From CAZAPG01 sp964486935 (GTDB lineage Bacteria; Chloroflexota; Anaerolineae; 4572-78; J111), in contig CAZAPG010000024.1 in the NCBI GenBank assembly GCA_964486935.1, positions 30,282-94,281 of the forward strand: 64,000 nt of DNA. The letters run 5' to 3'. A model generated the notes under the pieces. That model was not told the DNA's origin. It worked only from the letters and a program-made list of their open reading frames with translations, and searched no databases. The position numbers were made by a program, and so were the translations under genes. Shown here piece by piece: positions 1 through 9,700 of the stretch. Each line of letters begins with the position of its first letter. Position 1 is the stretch's first letter.

Positions 1-1
1 C

Positions 2-1894
2 ACCGTTGACGGCAAACCGATTCATAATGCCGCCCGCGACCCGGAAGTAGCCCTGCACGAATTTACCCATCTGTTTTTATGGCTTCTCAACCCAGACCCC
101 TGGGGTACCCTGGCAGACCTTGAGCGTAACCCTTTTGGCCGCGCCCTGCACGAAGGCTATGCAATGTATCTGCCCCGTTCTATTATTGCCAGGCAGCAAG
201 CCAGCGAGGTTGACCAACCCTGGGCCAGCGCCGCCTACCGGGATTGGGGTGATCGCTGGGCGCCAGTGCGCGACAAATTTGAAGAAGGGGCCGATTTTTT
301 ACCCGCCCCTAACGTCTATCCGCGTGGCGAATTCTCAACTACCGATGCCGGTCACTATCGGGCTTACGATGCGGGCATGATTTGGGCCAGGGCTTTGTGG
401 GAGTTACGGGAACTGGTAGAACCCGAACATGCCGACTGGCTGATTGTTCAATCGTACTTTTATTTGCACGGCCACATTGTAAACTTTGAGCTGGCAGCCG
501 AGGCATTGTTTGATGCTGATATCCGGTTGACTAACAATCTCAAGTTAAGCAACGGAACCCTGCCAATTTGGGCCAGGCGCAATATTGTAGCCGGCCACAG
601 TATTCACGGTTTTGCCCAAATTGGGAATACAATTATAGCTGCCGGCGATACCGGAATTATTGTCTCTACGGATGGCGGGAGCAGTTGGCAGCCAGACGCA
701 TCCGGCGCAATCATCTTGAATCAGATAACCGCCGTTGCCGCCAGTAACAATAACTTTTATGCGGCTACCCAGCAAAACGGGGTATACCAAAAAGCTGTTG
801 CCGGTCAGGGCAGCGCCGGCTGGCAGTTAGTCTCGGGGCCTGACCTGTCAAAACAACTGCCCCTCAACATTACCCTGCAAAGTTTGCTGGCCTTAGAGGA
901 TGGTCGTTTGGTGGTTGGCGCCAACCAGGGTGTTTATGTTTATACAACTGAGGATGGGTGGCGCCCCGGCGGGTTAGAGGGCGCCATTATTTTAGGGTTG
1001 GCCCAGGGCCAAACCGCAACCCAAAAATTTGTTCAGGCTTACACCGCTGAGAAACTTTACAAAATTGATCTGGACACACTTTTTCAGCCGGCTGCATCTA
1101 TTGCAACCGCATCATCGGGTACGGGCGTTGCCGGCGGAGGTTTTGGCGGTTTTGGCGGTTTTAGTACTACTGTGGCAGCGGCAGCTACTGCCGAAACCCC
1201 GCAGTGGGGGCTTATCAATTTTGGACCGCGCTTTACCGCCCTTGCCACTCGAAACCAAACCAGTATCTATGCCGGCACGTTAAATGGCTTGCGGCGTATT
1301 GTGTGGGATGATAATAACAACTTTACAGACAATGCCATAGCCGCTATCCCTGCAACCGTAGTATTAGCTGTAACTGCCAAAGGTAATACAGTTTATTGTG
1401 CCACTCCGGCCCAGCTATTCAAGAGTCAGGATGGGGTAAATTTTACAGATGTTGGCTATCAAGGTTTCCCGTCCACAACAGCCAGAATCATCAGCCTGTT
1501 TGCGACTGCTAATGGTAGATTGCTGCTTGGAACCCTGGCCCACGGCATCTGGCAGCGTAATGGAACAATCTGGAAGCGGGTTTATCCTGTTGCGCCGGAT
1601 GATATCGAGTTGGCCCCGGATGAGACAGGTTTGTTAACCGTGGCCCTGCAAAGCCAAAACAACCTGCTCATCAGTATGCCCCGCCAGATAACTTTACTAA
1701 AAATTGCCCAACCCGGATTGCCCCGTAACCCCATTGAATTCAACCGGCAGCCGGACCAAAATCTTAACAAATATGACTTGTCCGCTTCGCCAAAAGCAGG
1801 CCAGATTATTCTTAAATTGAAAAATACTGATACGATAAGCTACAGGCTCGAGGTCGTTGTTTCCAATAACGTTATCAGCCTTATCAAAATATAA
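2..1894 (+). CDS. Gluzincin-type metallopeptidase with C-terminal beta-propeller-like region (5' end outside window)
   Basis: The reading frame is open from base 2, so the true start lies upstream. Near the beginning it encodes HEFTH (bases 56-70), a HExxH zinc motif, and 28 residues further on HEGYA (149-163), whose Glu is well placed as the third zinc ligand of a gluzincin. Downstream from about base 580 the protein changes to short beta-strand repeats with a Ser-Thr-Asp-Gly-Gly-x-x-Trp signature (near 670-690) typical of BNR/YCF48-like propellers. A Gly/Phe/Ala-rich low-complexity stretch (about 1115-1190) interrupts the propeller. I infer an extracytoplasmic protease with a binding or scaffold propeller. 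The signal peptide, if any, is not in the window. The peptidase assignment rests on two short motifs; the exact family (fungalysin-like is one option) is uncertain. Confidence 0.6.
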   Translation, partial: TVDGKPIHNAARDPEVALHEFTHLFLWLLNPDPWGTLADLERNPFGRALHEGYAMYLPRSIIARQQASEVDQPWASAAYRDWGDRWAPVRDKFEEGADFLPAPNVYPRGEFSTTDAGHYRAYDAGMIWARALWELRELVEPEHADWLIVQSYFYLHGHIVNFELAAEALFDADIRLTNNLKLSNGTLPIWARRNIVAGHSIHGFAQIGNTIIAAGDTGIIVSTDGGSSWQPDASGAIILNQITAVAASNNNFYAATQQNGVYQKAVAGQGSAGWQLVSGPDLSKQLPLNITLQSLLALEDGRLVVGANQGVYVYTTEDGWRPGGLEGAIILGLAQGQTATQKFVQAYTAEKLYKIDLDTLFQPAASIATASSGTGVAGGGFGGFGGFSTTVAAAATAETPQWGLINFGPRFTALATRNQTSIYAGTLNGLRRIVWDDNNNFTDNAIAAIPATVVLAVTAKGNTVYCATPAQLFKSQDGVNFTDVGYQGFPSTTARIISLFATANGRLLLGTLAHGIWQRNGTIWKRVYPVAPDDIELAPDETGLLTVALQSQNNLLISMPRQITLLKIAQPGLPRNPIEFNRQPDQNLNKYDLSASPKAGQIILKLKNTDTISYRLEVVVSNNVISLIKI

Positions 1895-1920
1895 CAAAAG
1901 CTAATATCCAGATTTTCTAG

Positions 1921-1957
1921 CCCTCACCCAAATTGGGGAAGGGGTTGGGAGTGAGGG
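1921..1957. repeat. Short imperfect palindrome between genes
   Basis: CCCTCAC (1921-1927) pairs with GTGAGGG (1951-1957), and a further CC/GG pairing is possible around a bulge. It lies 26 bases after the peptidase stop. It may act as a weak terminator, but no clean T-run follows. Further on, at about 2004-2075, GAAAATG and CATTTTC bracket a stretch that ends just before the ribosome binding site of the next gene, which suggests a small repeat element. Confidence 0.35.
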
Positions 1958-2093
1958 TTATTCTCACAGGAGCCGTCGCGAGTGTTAACACGCCACCGAT
2001 GACGAAAATGGGATTTTTTTTGGAGGGAACCTTCCTTCGGTCGCCCCAAGCCCTCCGCTTCTCAATTTCATTTTCGAAGGAGAGGTAGAATAA

Positions 2094-3056
2094 ATGTTAA
2101 AACGAATAATAATCGTCGCAACCCTGGTTTTTGGAGTGCTGCTTGGAGCCTGGATAACCCTGCCGGGAGCGCAGGCAGCCGTAACTTATTGCCCGGCTAC
2201 TTACGTAGTGCGGCCCGGCGATACTTTAAGTGGTATTGCGGCCAGAGCCGGCGTGAACATGTGGCAACTGGCCCGGTTAAATGGCATTTGGAATGTCCAT
2301 CACATCTATGTGGGGCAGGTTTTATGCTTGCCTTACGCTCTACCCGAACCGTTCATAAACAGCTCAATTGTGGTTGCCCCCGTTTTTCAATCCAGCCTCA
2401 AATTAGACGTTGGCTATGAATTCAAACGGGATGCTGAGGCGACTGCCGCCACCTGGACCCTGGGCAAAAACGGCTTTGCCGGAAAACGATTATCCTATCC
2501 ACTACCATCCGGCGATGCAATTGAAACGGTGGCCCGGCCCGAAACAGTTTGGATTTCCAGCACGACCCGCACGCCCGGCCCAATTTTTTGGCTGGCCCGC
2601 CCCAGCCGAGATCAGACGGATGCTTATATTTTGGTGGTGATTGGCGATCCCCAGCCGTTGCTCGATTTACAGTTAGGCTTTACCCAAACCATTACCCAGA
2701 TGTTTGGCCAGTTACCCACCACCGGCAGTAAACCGGTGAGCAATCTGGCCGGCAATTACCAGCAGGTGAAGGTAAACTTTCTGTGGGCAGAGTTGGAAAG
2801 TAGGGATGGCACATTTATTCCATTGATTGTGAGTGATATTGATTATCACCAAACCGTTGAGTCTGCCCAACACAGATACGAGTTCCCCGCATTTGCCCTC
2901 CATCCCGCGCCAGCGGGAGAGGGATATCACCTGTTGATGGTGCTTAATGATGATGGCGCCATTGGGCCACCCGGTTATGGCTGGCGCAGCCGCTGTGGCG
3001 GCTGGGGCGGCGGGGGTTGGTTTTCGGGCTTTTTGCGTTCCTGGTATGGTTGTTAG
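2094..3056 (+). CDS. Secreted LysM-domain protein
   Basis: The ATG at 2094 follows AAGGAGAGG at 2077-2085. The first 28 residues form a signal peptide ending in a GAQA-A type cleavage site. Residues about 31-78 are a single LysM domain: YVVRPGDTLSGIAARAGV, then the Leu-Asn-Gly-Ile turn and a VGQVLCLP end, so the protein probably binds glycan (peptidoglycan or chitin-like) outside the membrane. The remaining 240 residues show no motif I recognise. The C-terminus is rich in Gly, Trp, Arg and Cys. The TIR gene starts 9 bases after the stop, so the two are very likely co-transcribed. LysM identity is firm; the role of the rest is unknown. Confidence 0.8.
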   Translation: MLKRIIIVATLVFGVLLGAWITLPGAQAAVTYCPATYVVRPGDTLSGIAARAGVNMWQLARLNGIWNVHHIYVGQVLCLPYALPEPFINSSIVVAPVFQSSLKLDVGYEFKRDAEATAATWTLGKNGFAGKRLSYPLPSGDAIETVARPETVWISSTTRTPGPIFWLARPSRDQTDAYILVVIGDPQPLLDLQLGFTQTITQMFGQLPTTGSKPVSNLAGNYQQVKVNFLWAELESRDGTFIPLIVSDIDYHQTVESAQHRYEFPAFALHPAPAGEGYHLLMVLNDDGAIGPPGYGWRSRCGGWGGGGWFSGFLRSWYGC

Positions 3057-3065
3057 AGGTTAAAA

Positions 3066-4019
3066 ATGAGTCAACCACTGGTGTTTATTAGTTATCACCG
3101 CGATGATGAGGCCGAAAAGAACAAACTGCTTTCCCATTTGGGGGTTTTAGAGCGCGATGGTTTGATTGATGTCTGGAACGATGACCGCATTGGGGCAGGT
3201 AGTGATTGGGAGCAAGAGATTCAAGCTGCCATCAATCAGGCCAGGGTAGCTGTGTTGCTGGTGACGGCTAATTTTCTAAATTCTAATTTTATTTTGGGGC
3301 AGCAGATTCCGGCGTTACTCAACCGCCGGGAAAACGAGGGTTTAACAGTTTTCCCAATTATTGCCCGCGCCTGCGCCTGGAAACAGGTAAAATGGCTGGC
3401 CAAATTGGTTCAGCCAAAATACAGCCGGCCCGTTTGGGGCGATGGCGGCCGCCATCTGGATGAAGACCTGGCATCCATTGCCGAGGATATTGCCGGCATT
3501 ATTAGCGGTAACAAAGCTCGTTCCGTAAACGTAACACCGGTTGCCCCGGAAGTCGAGCAAAAAATTCCGGTTCAAGAAAAAAGGGATTTTATTTACGATG
3601 TTTATATCAGCTATGTAGACAAGGAGCCAGACGCCACCTGGGTATGGGAAACCTTAATGCCTCGTTTGGAAGCCGAAAAGTTGCAGGTAGCCATTTCCGG
3701 TTTAGGGAAGCCGGGGGTACCGCGCCTTGTAAATATTGAGCAAGCAGTAACGCAGTCCAGGCGGGTTCTATTAGTTCTTTCTGCAAATTACCTGGCTGAT
3801 AACACCGCCGAATTTGAGAATATATTGGGGCAAACCGCATGGCTCGATGAAGGCAGTTATCGCGTCCTTCCGGTTAAAATTGCGCACTTTGAGCCGCACC
3901 AGATCGGTGAACGTTTAAATATACTTGAACTACTTGATCTGACCCATCCCCGTCTGGCAAATAGAAACTTTGAAGCAATGATACAGGCCCTAAAAGACCC
4001 TTTGCCAACCCGAAGATAA
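3066..4019 (+). CDS. Tandem TIR-domain protein
   Basis: Residues 1-150 form a TIR domain of the bacterial TIR_2 type: FISYHRDDE at the first strand, a WNDDRIGAGSDW segment, then EIQAAINQARVAVLLVTANFL. A second TIR-like domain starts at about residue 178 with YDVYISYVDKE and continues with VLLVLSANYL. No signal peptide or membrane segment is visible, so it is cytosolic. In the first domain the position where NADase TIRs usually carry the catalytic Glu after the Ser-x-x-Trp/Phe segment reads Gln (NFILGQQ), so that copy may be non-catalytic. The start overlaps an AGAGG ribosome binding site set on the stop of the LysM gene. A role in NAD+-based defence or in signalling scaffolds is possible but not shown by the neighbours. 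Confidence 0.75.
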   Translation: MSQPLVFISYHRDDEAEKNKLLSHLGVLERDGLIDVWNDDRIGAGSDWEQEIQAAINQARVAVLLVTANFLNSNFILGQQIPALLNRRENEGLTVFPIIARACAWKQVKWLAKLVQPKYSRPVWGDGGRHLDEDLASIAEDIAGIISGNKARSVNVTPVAPEVEQKIPVQEKRDFIYDVYISYVDKEPDATWVWETLMPRLEAEKLQVAISGLGKPGVPRLVNIEQAVTQSRRVLLVLSANYLADNTAEFENILGQTAWLDEGSYRVLPVKIAHFEPHQIGERLNILELLDLTHPRLANRNFEAMIQALKDPLPTRR

Positions 4020-4032
4020 ATCGAGTCATCCG

Positions 4033-4058
4033 GCAACCTTGAAATTTTTCTCGGTTGC
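4033..4058. terminator. Weak hairpin between convergent genes
   Basis: GCAACC (4033-4038) and GGTTGC (4053-4058) can pair across a T-rich loop in the 47-base gap between the convergent TIR and NRPS genes. The stem is only 6 bp and the T-run after it is short, so this is a tentative bidirectional terminator. Confidence 0.3.
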
Positions 4059-4066
4059 TTTGAGAG

Positions 4067-6769
4067 TCAACCCAGGCCCAGTTTTCTATCAATAGATGCC
4101 TGCAAATATTTGGCCACAATTTGAACTCGCGGCAGCGAAAGCATCCCTAAATGATGACCGGGTACGGCGCAAACTTCCAGATTATCGCCAATTAATTTTC
4201 CCCAGCCCAGTGTAGGGTCAGAATAAATCCCCAAAGGCTGTTTTTGAGCGGCAAACAGAACCACAGAACCCTGATAGGGTTGCGGCTGATAAGCCGCGTA
4301 AGCTTTTTGATGCGCCTGGGCAACCTGGTCAAAGAGATACGCTTTAGAATGAGGCAGCTTTAGCCCAAAACCCGCCAGGCCAATAGTTAGAAACTTTTCA
4401 AGCTGCGCCTGGATCTGCCTGATAATTCTGCCCACCCGCTCCTGAATGTAGGCCGGTTTATAATTGAGTTCGACTTCCAGAAAATTACTGATTTCCAAAT
4501 CGGCCCGGTCTATAATTTTGTAAACAGCCCGGCGTAGCGCCGTGGCTTCTGATAAATATTGAGGGTACTCCGGCCCATCACTTTGCACCATAGCCACCAA
4601 AGCAACTTTTTGATTTTGGGTTTGAAGTTGCCGGGCCATTTCCAGGGCAATAATGCCGCCCAAACAGTAACCGCCCAAAAAATACGGCCCTTCGGGTTGC
4701 AGGGATTGTATTTCTTTAATGTAATGAGCCGCCATATCGGGTATTTGATAAATGTCAACCTTTGCCGTATCCATTTTGGGGGCCTGAAGCCCATAAAATG
4801 GTTGGTTGGCATCCAGTTGCCGGGACAGGTCGCGATAGCCCAGGACATTCCCCCCGTGGGCGTGAACAAAGAAAAGCGGCGGTTTTGTTCCATGCGGCTG
4901 AATGGGCACCAGCGAAGACCAGGATGATGTCCAGCCCCGAGTGCGCAGCGCGCGGGCCAGTTGCTCAACGGTTGGCGCTTGCAAAAGCAGGGCCAGCGGC
5001 AATTTTTGACCCACAAACTGCTGCTCAATTTTGGCAAATAGCTGCGCGGCCAGCAGCGAGTGTCCCCCCAACTCAAAAAAATTGTCTCCAGGCCCAATGG
5101 GGCGAATACCCAGAACCTGTTCCCAGATTTTGATAAGCCGAAGCTCCAGGTCATCATGAGAACCGGCTGAGGCTGCGGTTATGGCGCTTGAAGGGGGGTG
5201 GAAACCATTGTTGGCCGGGGCCAAACTACGCGCCAGCGCGTTGCGTTTAAAAAGGGGCAGCGCCGATAATTTTTGTTCGGGGCAATTCACAAAATGCTCC
5301 AGCAGCGCCGTCAGATTATCGGCCATTTGAGCGATGGCCTCGGCGTCAAACAGGTCGGTTTTATATCGAATGAGGCCAACCAGTTGGGCATTTGTCTCTT
5401 CCATAATCAGGGTTAGGTCAAAATCCGCTGTTTCGTTATCAAGCTGCATTTCGTTTACGGTAATGCCTTCCAACTCCAGCGAACGGCCCAAATAATCTTG
5501 CAAGATAAACATAGCCCGAGACAGCGGCACGCGGGTGAGGTTGGGTAATTGCGCTATAACCGGGAAGGGGACTTCCTGATGGGCGTAGGCTTCCAAAACT
5601 GCCTGCCGAACCCTGCTCAGTAACGTCTCAAGGGTGGGGTCGCCCGACAGGTCGCTGCGCAGCGGCAAAATGTTGTTGAAATAGCCAATTAATTCTTCTA
5701 TTTCTACCCGGTTGCGTCCGGCTACCGGCGTGCAAACCAGTATATCTTTCTGGCCCGTGTAGCGATTGAGCAGCGTTTTGAAGGCAGCCAGTAACAGCAT
5801 AAACAGCGTCACATTTTGCTGGCGGCTCATTTTTTTCAGAGCCTCGGTTAAAGCCGGAGACAATTTGAATTTGCGCAACGCGCCCCGGCGAGTCTGGAGT
5901 GATAATCTGGTTTTGTTGCCGGGCAGTTGCAGCGCCGGCGTCGGGCTGTTAAACTGCTGCCGCCAGTAATCAAGCTGGGCGTCTAAAACATCATTCAGCC
6001 GGGTTTGCTGCCAATGCGCGTAATCGGCGTATTGAATAGCGAGCGGAGGCAGCGGGTTGGGCCGGCCGGCCAGAAACGCTTGATAAAGCGCACCAAGCTC
6101 CTGAAAAAATACCCCCAGCGACCAGGCATCGGAGATGATGTGGTGAATGGTAAACAGAAAAATATAATCCTCCGGCCCCAGTTGGAGCAGCCTGGCCCTA
6201 AATAACGGGCCGCGTGATAAATCAAACGGATATTGCGATTCTTGTTTGGCTAATTGTTGAACCTGGGTTTCTTGTTCGGCAGCGGCATATTCCTGCAAAT
6301 CTGTTACCCAAAGCGTGAATGGTTGGGCGGGCAAAATTTTTTGCCGGGGCTGGTCATCTACCGTAACAAATATAGTTCTTAAAATTTCGTGGCGTTCCAG
6401 AATTTTGGACACACTCCGTTCCAGAGCGCCCGGGTCGAGCAGTCCCTGCAAACGAAGCGCCGAGTAGGCATTGTAGGCGGGCGTTTCAGGGTCAAGCTGT
6501 TGGGCAAACCACAAAACCTGCTGCAATGGAGAAAGCGGCATTTCTTTTTGCCGGGCCACGGGTTTTAGAGGCGGCTGAAAAAGCGAGCTGCCGCCCCTGG
6601 TTTGCCCCTGTTCGAGGAACTTTAAAATTTCTGCTTTGCGCGTTTTGAGGTCGGCCTGAATTTGAGGGGTGAGCGCGCCTTTGGGCGCGCTGCAAAGCAG
6701 CCGCTCCCCCTCCAGCCTAAGCTCAACGCCGGCGCGGCGCAATTGAGCCAAAAATTCAGCCGTGCTCAT
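4067..6769 (-). CDS. Terminal NRPS module: docking-C-PCP-thioesterase, no A domain
   Basis: Domains in order: a TubC-like N-terminal docking domain (residues 1-55), a condensation domain (about 75-510) with HHIISDAWS at 209-217 (the usual Gly after Asp is Ala), a PCP with LGGHSLL (phosphopantetheine Ser near 570), and a type I thioesterase (about 630-890). The TE nucleophile elbow reads GGYCLGG with Cys702 (codon at 4664-4666) in place of the usual Ser; an Asp near 731 and HHLG near 872 could complete the triad. No adenylation domain is present, so the PCP must be charged in trans or stay empty. The start overlaps the upstream NRPS stop as ATGA. As last gene of the line it should release the product by hydrolysis, cyclisation or another nucleophile. 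Confidence 0.88.
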   Translation of the reverse strand: MSTAEFLAQLRRAGVELRLEGERLLCSAPKGALTPQIQADLKTRKAEILKFLEQGQTRGGSSLFQPPLKPVARQKEMPLSPLQQVLWFAQQLDPETPAYNAYSALRLQGLLDPGALERSVSKILERHEILRTIFVTVDDQPRQKILPAQPFTLWVTDLQEYAAAEQETQVQQLAKQESQYPFDLSRGPLFRARLLQLGPEDYIFLFTIHHIISDAWSLGVFFQELGALYQAFLAGRPNPLPPLAIQYADYAHWQQTRLNDVLDAQLDYWRQQFNSPTPALQLPGNKTRLSLQTRRGALRKFKLSPALTEALKKMSRQQNVTLFMLLLAAFKTLLNRYTGQKDILVCTPVAGRNRVEIEELIGYFNNILPLRSDLSGDPTLETLLSRVRQAVLEAYAHQEVPFPVIAQLPNLTRVPLSRAMFILQDYLGRSLELEGITVNEMQLDNETADFDLTLIMEETNAQLVGLIRYKTDLFDAEAIAQMADNLTALLEHFVNCPEQKLSALPLFKRNALARSLAPANNGFHPPSSAITAASAGSHDDLELRLIKIWEQVLGIRPIGPGDNFFELGGHSLLAAQLFAKIEQQFVGQKLPLALLLQAPTVEQLARALRTRGWTSSWSSLVPIQPHGTKPPLFFVHAHGGNVLGYRDLSRQLDANQPFYGLQAPKMDTAKVDIYQIPDMAAHYIKEIQSLQPEGPYFLGGYCLGGIIALEMARQLQTQNQKVALVAMVQSDGPEYPQYLSEATALRRAVYKIIDRADLEISNFLEVELNYKPAYIQERVGRIIRQIQAQLEKFLTIGLAGFGLKLPHSKAYLFDQVAQAHQKAYAAYQPQPYQGSVVLFAAQKQPLGIYSDPTLGWGKLIGDNLEVCAVPGHHLGMLSLPRVQIVAKYLQASIDRKLGLG

Positions 6770-9700
6770 ATTTCAAATTCCTCGTACTCTTCGCCATCTG
6801 TTTCTGCCTGCGCCGCCAGCCCTTTTTGCACGTAAAGCAGCGCTTCAATTCGTTGGGTGAGAGCGGCTACGGTTGGTACGTCAAAAATGCTGTCCAGCGG
6901 AATTTCTAGCTGGAACGACTCGCGCAGCCGGGCGATTACCTGAATGGCTCGCAGCGAGTGGCCCCCCAACTCAAAGAAGTTGTCGTTAACGCCAACCCGC
7001 TCCAACCCCAGCACCTGCGCCCAAATTTGGGCAACCTGCTCTTCTATTGGCGTGCGGGGCGACACATAACTTTGCGCCTGTTCGGGCCGGGCCTGGTCGG
7101 GGGTTGGCAGCGCCCGCCGGTCTATTTTACCGTTAGGGGTCAGCGGCAGGTGGTCAAGCGCCATAAAATTGGTCGGCAGCATGTAGTCGGGCAGCTTTTC
7201 TTTGAGAAAAGCGCGCAATTGGGGGATGAGTTCATTAGCCGAGTTGGTAAGCATAGGGCTGTTGGCGTAATGAGTCCAGGGCAGGTTGAGATTTGCCTCT
7301 GTGGCTGATGGTGCAATCTCTACAGTTGCAACTGCGCCACCCGGCCGGATGCGCTTAAAGACAGCCTCGATATAGCCATCTTTGCCGGAGCCGGCCCAGC
7401 GAATTTCTGCCTGGTACGGCAACTCATTTTCCAGCGCCCACAAATCTTCGGGGTCAACGCCTGCGGAAAAAATTTGACCCTTTTCCAAAATTTCCGCCAC
7501 CGTTTGAGGGCCGTCAGGGGCTTCTAGCTGGTTGGCAATGGCTATCTCTTTTTGGATGCGGGCGTTGGGGATACCGGTAACACAGTACAAATCGGGTTGC
7601 GAGTCGGCCAGAAATTGGCGCACGTCTGCCAGCGAGAGATTCTTTTGCTGCCAGTGATGCCACTGCGGCGTCAGTGGGGCAGTTTTTGGCTCAACGTAGA
7701 TAAACACATCGTAGTGAAAGCGGGTTGTTTCATTCCAAATGCGGCCTCGTCGAAGTTGCATCTCAACCCGGCCAATGGCCGGATTTTGTTGCCTGAGCGC
7801 ATAGAAAAAATCAGGGTCAACCATTAACTCATCTTCATTCATCAGCCGGTTGGCGACAATTTGTTTGAGCGTGGTTTTTGTCATCAACGCCGGCGAGCGC
7901 TCAATCTGGTCGGAAACGTGAAAGGTTTGCAGCAGGGCATAGCTTTGCACGTCGCCAATATAAACACAGCCGCCGGGTTTGAGCAGGGCAACAGCTCCTT
8001 CAATTACGCGCCGCAGGTAATCAATATCGGGAAAATACTGGATAACCGAGCTGAGAATAACCGTATCAAACGAGGCCGGTTCTAAGCCTTCAAAATTATC
8101 GGCGGGGCGTACTGCAACATTTACCGGCGGAAAACGGTACTGCGGCGACTGCAACAGCTTTTTCACCTCTTGAATAGCCATTTCGGTGTAATCGGTGGCA
8201 AAGTAGTAGGAGCAGTGCGGTGCGATTTCTCGCACAAACTGGCCGGTGCCGCAGCCAATTTCCAGCACCCGGTTGGGTTTAAGGGCCATAATCCGGTTGA
8301 CCGTCTGGTCAATCCACTCCTGCAAAGCTTCGTCTTCATCATCACGGTTGGTCCAGGCTTTGAGAATATCCCGGTCCTTCAAAACCTGTCCGGTAGAGCC
8401 GTCTTCATCAGTCAAACCATCCAGCCCGGCCTGATATAAAATTTCCCACTTTTTCTGCCAGTTGGCGCTGTAGGCCGCGCTAATATCAGATCGAATTTGC
8501 CGGTCGTTGAGCACAATGTACCCCACCAACGATTTGTCGCCTACCGGGTCTTCTTTCAGGTCGACAACCGCCTGCTGTACGGCCGGATGCTGGGCCAGCA
8601 AAGACTCAATTTCGCCCAGTTCAATCCGCACCCCGCGCAGTTTAACCTGATTATCGCGCCGCCCCAGAAATTCAAGATTGCCGTCGGCCCGGTAGCGGGC
8701 TACATCGCCGGTTTTATACATTTTGGCGTTGGGCCGGCTGCTGAACGGGTCGGGCACAAAGCGCGACTCGGTCAGTTCGGGCCGGCGCAGGTAGCCGCGC
8801 GCCACGCCCTCGCCGCCAATATACAACTCGCCCGGCACGCCAATAGGAACCGGCTGCAGGTTGTCATCCAAAATATAAATTTGCGTGTTGGCAATGGGTC
8901 GCCCAATTAATACCGGCCCGTCCGGGTTGGTCAGGCGGTAGCAGGTGGACCAGATGGTGGTTTCCGTGGGGCCGTACATATTCCACACCTCGGGCGAGCG
9001 ATTGACCAGTTCGCGGGCCAAATCGGGCGGCATGGCCTCGCCGCCGCACAGCACCTTCAATTGGCCGGACCCCTGCCAGCCGGCGGCAATCAACAGCCGC
9101 CAGGTAGCCGGCGTGGCCTGCAATACGGTTGCGCGCGAGCTGGTGAGCAGACCGAGCAACTGCTCTCCATTTGAGATTGTTTCTCGGCCGGCCAGCACAA
9201 TTTTGGCCCCAACGGCCAGCGGCAAAAACAACTCCAGCCCGGCAATATCAAACGAGAGGGTGGTGACAGACAGCAGCACATCTTCTGCGGTTAGGCCCGG
9301 CTCGTGGCGCATGCTGGTTAAAAAATTAACCACCGTTTGGTGGGTCACCTGTACCCCTTTGGGGTTGCCGGTTGAGCCGGAGGTGTAAATAATGTAGGCC
9401 AGGTGTTCCGGTTTGACATCTACGCCGGGGTTATCTGAACTGCACGCCGCAATAACCGGCCCGTCAGAATCGATGCAAACAAGCCTGACCGTTTGCGGCG
9501 GCAGTTGCTCCAGCAGGCTGGCCTGAGTGAGCAGTACCGGAACCTGCGCGTCTTCCAGCATAAAGGCAATGCGCTCTTTGGGAAAATCGGGGTCCAGCGG
9601 CAAATAACCGCTGCCGGCTTTTAAGATGCCCAGCACGCCAACCACCATCTCCGGCGAACGCTCCATAAAAATACCCACCGGCCTATCCGGTCCGGCTCCG

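Noticed and set aside
3066..4019. Known TIR-based anti-phage system such as Thoeris
   Set aside because: No ThsA, Argonaute or other partner gene is present; the neighbours are a LysM protein and a biosynthetic cluster on the other strand.
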